From positions 1-36,583 of the forward strand of contig NTJT01000012.1 in assembly GCA_002457605.1 (NCBI GenBank): a DNA stretch of 36,583 bases, read 5' to 3'. A program made the position numbers and the translations under genes. Within the stretch, counting starts at the first letter, position 1. Every line of letters starts with the position of its first letter. Shown here piece after piece: positions 34,508 to 36,583 of the stretch. The DNA comes from Marine Group II euryarchaeote MED-G34 (lineage in GTDB: Archaea; Thermoplasmatota; Poseidoniia; Poseidoniales; Thalassarchaeaceae). The notes under the pieces are model-generated. The model was given only the letters and a program-made list of their open reading frames with translations, ran no database searches and was not told the DNA's origin.

Positions 34508-34567
34508 CAGATAATGTCGAATAATAATCATAATAATACAGATAATCCGACGAAATGTCGGAATAAT
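34508..34567. promoter_or_regulatory. Operator-like repeats between the PLP-enzyme and Lrp genes
   Basis: This A/T-rich stretch holds CAGATAAT twice (34508-34515 and 34539-34546), GTCG(G)AATAAT twice (34516-34525 and 34557-34567) and a perfect 6-base-arm palindrome TCCGAC-GAAAT-GTCGGA (34546-34562). The palindrome sits just upstream of the TATA element of the Lrp/AsnC gene. The layout of one full and one partial site in a divergent gap is typical of autoregulated Lrp-family genes that also control their neighbour. Binding by the adjacent regulator is inference. Confidence 0.6.
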
Positions 34568-34574
34568 TTATTTC
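34565..34574 (+). promoter_or_regulatory. TATA-like box of the Lrp/AsnC gene
   Basis: AATTTATTTC is centred 26-27 bases before ATG 34596. No ribosome site lies before the ATG, so the message is probably leaderless. Confidence 0.55.
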
Positions 34575-34595
34575 TTACCGTCACTTCCCAAACCC

Positions 34596-35066
34596 ATGCC
34601 TACCTCAGAATTGGACGCTAAGGATGCAAGCATAGTTAGTATGTTGAAGGAAGATTCGCGAGCCAGTACACAGGCTATAGCCGACACTTTAGGAATGCCC
34701 AGAGTCACCGTTCACGATAGGATAAGGAGATTGCAAGAGAGGGGGGTTGTGCGGCGCTTCACAGTGGATCTTGGAAAGGAGGAGCTTGGGTGGAGTCTGC
34801 ATGCCTTCATCCTCGCCAACTGGGCCGGGGAAAGAGGGGAGACCGATAGGAGGGATGTAGCTCAGGAAATCTGTGGTATGCCATTCGTCGTCGGATGCCA
34901 CATAGTCACCGGGCAGTGGGACTTCATAATCGAGGTTCTAGCGAAGAATATGGAGGACCTTGGCGACTCGATCCTAGATGGTCTCTCAGCAGTACAGGGA
35001 GTGGGGCACACCCAGACTCTGGTATCCTTCTACAACTTTGATGGAGAGGCAAAGACCCTTAGCTAA
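34596..35066 (+). CDS. Lrp/AsnC-family transcriptional regulator
   Basis: A 156-residue regulator with an N-terminal winged helix-turn-helix ([28 protein letters not shown], about 27-54) and a C-terminal RAM/AsnC ligand-binding domain ([42 protein letters not shown]). Members bind amino acids and control amino-acid metabolism and transport. Divergence from the PLP enzyme-LysE operon and convergence with threonine synthase make methionine, threonine, homoserine or a related amino acid a likely effector, by inference. Its stop overlaps the threonine synthase stop by four bases on opposite strands. Confidence 0.94.
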   Translation: MPTSELDAKDASIVSMLKEDSRASTQAIADTLGMPRVTVHDRIRRLQERGVVRRFTVDLGKEELGWSLHAFILANWAGERGETDRRDVAQEICGMPFVVGCHIVTGQWDFIIEVLAKNMEDLGDSILDGLSAVQGVGHTQTLVSFYNFDGEAKTLS

Positions 35067-36124
35067 TCCAGTCCGATAGCTACTAGCACCGAATTCAGAT
35101 TGGCATCTACTACGGTCGATTCAGCGAGAGAGTTCTCAACTGCTACTCCAGGGTCCTTCAAGCCGTGACCAGTCACGGTGACAACTACTGTACTCCCTTT
35201 AGGGATGTTATCCGCTGTGTGGCACTTCAGTAAACCAGCGATGCCGGCAGCGGAGGCAGGCTCGACAAATATTCCTGCAGAGCGAGCCAGTAGTCTTTGG
35301 GCATCCAGTATCTCCTCATCGCTCACCATGTCAATTGCACCCGAAGATTCCGTTGCTGCCTTGACTGCGTGTTCCCAACTTGCTGGATTGCCGATGCGTA
35401 TCGCGGTAGCAACGGTCTCAGGGTTCTCTACAGGGGCTCCGCGAACAATCGGAGCGGCGCCCTCTGCCTGCCACCCCATCATTCGAGGCAGACTTCTACT
35501 TCTCCCTGCTTCGAGATACTCGTTGTATCCTAACCAATAGGCGGTGATGTTGCCGGCGTTGCCCACTGGGAGAAAGTGTAAGTCAGGAGCGTCTCCAAGA
35601 GTGTCACAGATCTCAAACGCCGCCGTCTTCTGCCCTTGTATGCGGAATGGGTTGATGCTATTCACCACCTCAATCTCGTCTCTCTCACCTAACCTCCTAA
35701 CGATTTCGAGGGCATCGTCGAAGTTCCCCCTAATCTCAAGGGTCCGGGCTCCATGAATTAGGGCCTGGGCCATCTTTCCATAGGCTATCTTGCCTTCAGG
35801 TATCAAGACCAAGCAGGTCATTCCAGCGGCGGCGGCGTAGGCCGCGGCAGATGCGCTGGTGTTGCCAGTACTGGCACACACTACGATGCTGGCCCCACGC
35901 TCTGCGGCCTTGGTGACGGCTAGTGTCATTCCCCTATCCTTGAACGAAGCCGTAGGGTTGAGTCCCTCATATTTGACAAAGAGTCGGAAGTCTCCTCCGA
36001 TATCACTGACGATGCCTGGGGCTTCGATGAGAGGGGTGCCTCCTTCGTTCAGTGTGACTACGCGGACCTCTTCAGACACCGGTAGAAACTCGCGATATCG
36101 TTGAATCACGCCGTGGCCCGTCAT
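35063..36124 (-). CDS. thrC: Threonine synthase
   Basis: PLP enzyme converting O-phosphohomoserine to threonine. The 353-residue length is that of the shorter type II-like archaeal and bacterial form. The N-terminal [13 protein letters not shown], Schiff-base Lys62 in [10 protein letters not shown], the [16 protein letters not shown] block and the glycine-rich [11 protein letters not shown] phosphate loop all fit. A late segment, [11 protein letters not shown], is characteristic of threonine synthases and separates this from other type II PLP enzymes. No ribosome site is seen. The YczE-like gene lies 18 bases upstream on the same strand. Confidence 0.94.
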   Translation of the reverse strand: MTGHGVIQRYREFLPVSEEVRVVTLNEGGTPLIEAPGIVSDIGGDFRLFVKYEGLNPTASFKDRGMTLAVTKAAERGASIVVCASTGNTSASAAAYAAAAGMTCLVLIPEGKIAYGKMAQALIHGARTLEIRGNFDDALEIVRRLGERDEIEVVNSINPFRIQGQKTAAFEICDTLGDAPDLHFLPVGNAGNITAYWLGYNEYLEAGRSRSLPRMMGWQAEGAAPIVRGAPVENPETVATAIRIGNPASWEHAVKAATESSGAIDMVSDEEILDAQRLLARSAGIFVEPASAAGIAGLLKCHTADNIPKGSTVVVTVTGHGLKDPGVAVENSLAESTVVDANLNSVLVAIGLD

Positions 36125-36142
36125 GGTCAGACCAGATGGGTT

Positions 36143-36583
36143 TCAGCCATGAACCTCACCCGGATTACCAAAGCGTCCTGCAAGGTTGAGGCAGACAGCA
36201 ACAACAGGTCCTATCAGTACGGCGAAAAGGATTGTGCCCTCCCTAAATGTCCCTCCTAGCAACACTCCGATTACTAGAACGGAAACTTCGATACTACCTC
36301 GGACCCTTGCTATAGGAACCCCTGAAGCCTTCTGCAACCCGGTCATCCAGCCATCCCGCGGACCTGGGCCCAAATTGGCTGTGAGATAGATGCCGCTGCC
36401 AATTCCAATCAGGAGTACCCCCACTAGAACCTCTGCAACAGCCATTGCCTGTGAATCGGGGACTGGGAGAAGAGGCACCATCACCTCAATCGCCACAGCG
36501 ATGAAGATTGCATTGAGGATCGTGCCTATACCAGGTTTCTCCTTGAGAGGAATCCAGAGGAGAAGTACGAGGAAACTGACAAG
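36143..36583 (-). CDS. YczE/YitT-like integral membrane protein, 5' end outside window
   Basis: The frame stays open to the window edge beyond the track's GTG 36496, adding 29 codons, so the gene continues outside; 146 residues are visible. At least four hydrophobic helices are seen. The segment IPLKEKPGIGTILNA, then GSGIYLTANLGPGPRDGWMTGL, then LLGGTFREGTILFAVLIGP, matches the YczE/YyaS/YitT family of membrane proteins of uncertain transport function. Placement directly before threonine synthase hints at one operon; no functional link is established. Confidence 0.8.
   Translation of the reverse strand, partial: LVSFLVLLLWIPLKEKPGIGTILNAIFIAVAIEVMVPLLPVPDSQAMAVAEVLVGVLLIGIGSGIYLTANLGPGPRDGWMTGLQKASGVPIARVRGSIEVSVLVIGVLLGGTFREGTILFAVLIGPVVAVCLNLAGRFGNPGEVHG

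Noticed and set aside
1-36583. CRISPR array, insertion sequence, toxin-antitoxin pair or phage genes
   Set aside because: No regularly spaced repeats, transposase motifs, short coupled toxin pairs or structural phage proteins were found on either strand.

Overview
The window looks like a piece of an archaeal chromosome. The best fit is a marine Euryarchaeon of the Thermoplasmatota, Marine Group II / Poseidoniales-like. Signs seen in the sequence are TFB, DNA topoisomerase VI (A and B subunits), an RFC-type clamp-loader paralogue, a stand-alone GMP synthase glutaminase subunit, diphthine synthase, a Trm5/Taw2-type tRNA methyltransferase, TATA-like promoters about 25-27 bases before leaderless starts, and a very large surface protein. 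A B12-dependent class II ribonucleotide reductase, a PlsC-type acyltransferase and a propeller-rich surface protein also fit that lineage. The lineage call is inference from gene content; no database was searched. I see no mobile element, prophage, CRISPR array or rRNA.

Layout. 1-5.1 kb: the end of an OsmC-family gene, class II RNR (nrdJ), and convergent TFB. 5.1-11.3 kb: a plus-strand run of an aconitase-family hydro-lyase with the swivel domain first, top6B, top6A and a translationally coupled membrane protein. 11.3-12.4 kb: a small membrane protein and a winged-helix regulator from a divergent pair. 12.4-17.5 kb: a 1703-residue secreted, membrane-anchored protein with seven propeller repeats, a von Willebrand A domain inserted in repeat 4, and a stalk of Ig-like domains. 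17.6-23.2 kb: a minus-strand run of an unknown membrane protein, a divergent NadB/SdhA-like flavoprotein, a HIT protein, a lysophospholipid acyltransferase-like protein and a small DUF-type protein. 23.3-25.6 kb: tRNA-Arg(CCU), an RFC-like AAA+ protein with altered catalytic motifs, an Rpo12-like zinc-ribbon protein, GuaA glutaminase and tRNA-Asp(GUC). 25.6-30.1 kb: a minus-strand run of a Trm5-like methyltransferase, a CocE/S15 lipoprotein hydrolase and two zinc-motif proteins. 30.1-32.6 kb: diphthine synthase and a large unknown protein. 32.6-36.6 kb: an amino-acid module with a LysE exporter, a Cys/Met-metabolism PLP enzyme, an Lrp/AsnC regulator, threonine synthase and a YczE-like membrane protein cut by the window end.

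How it works together. Most of the window is housekeeping: dNTP synthesis, transcription initiation, topology control, translation-factor and tRNA modification, and purine and amino-acid metabolism. Every convergent junction is packed to 7 bases or fewer, so transcription must end inside or at the edge of the opposing gene. The most unusual items are the VWA domain embedded in a propeller blade, the flavoprotein that keeps its fold motifs but lacks the family's catalytic residues, the clamp-loader paralogue with changed Walker B and sensor 1 motifs, a shared C-terminal Cys/His motif in two neighbouring proteins, and a compact Lrp-type operator region between a PLP lyase-exporter operon and the regulator gene.
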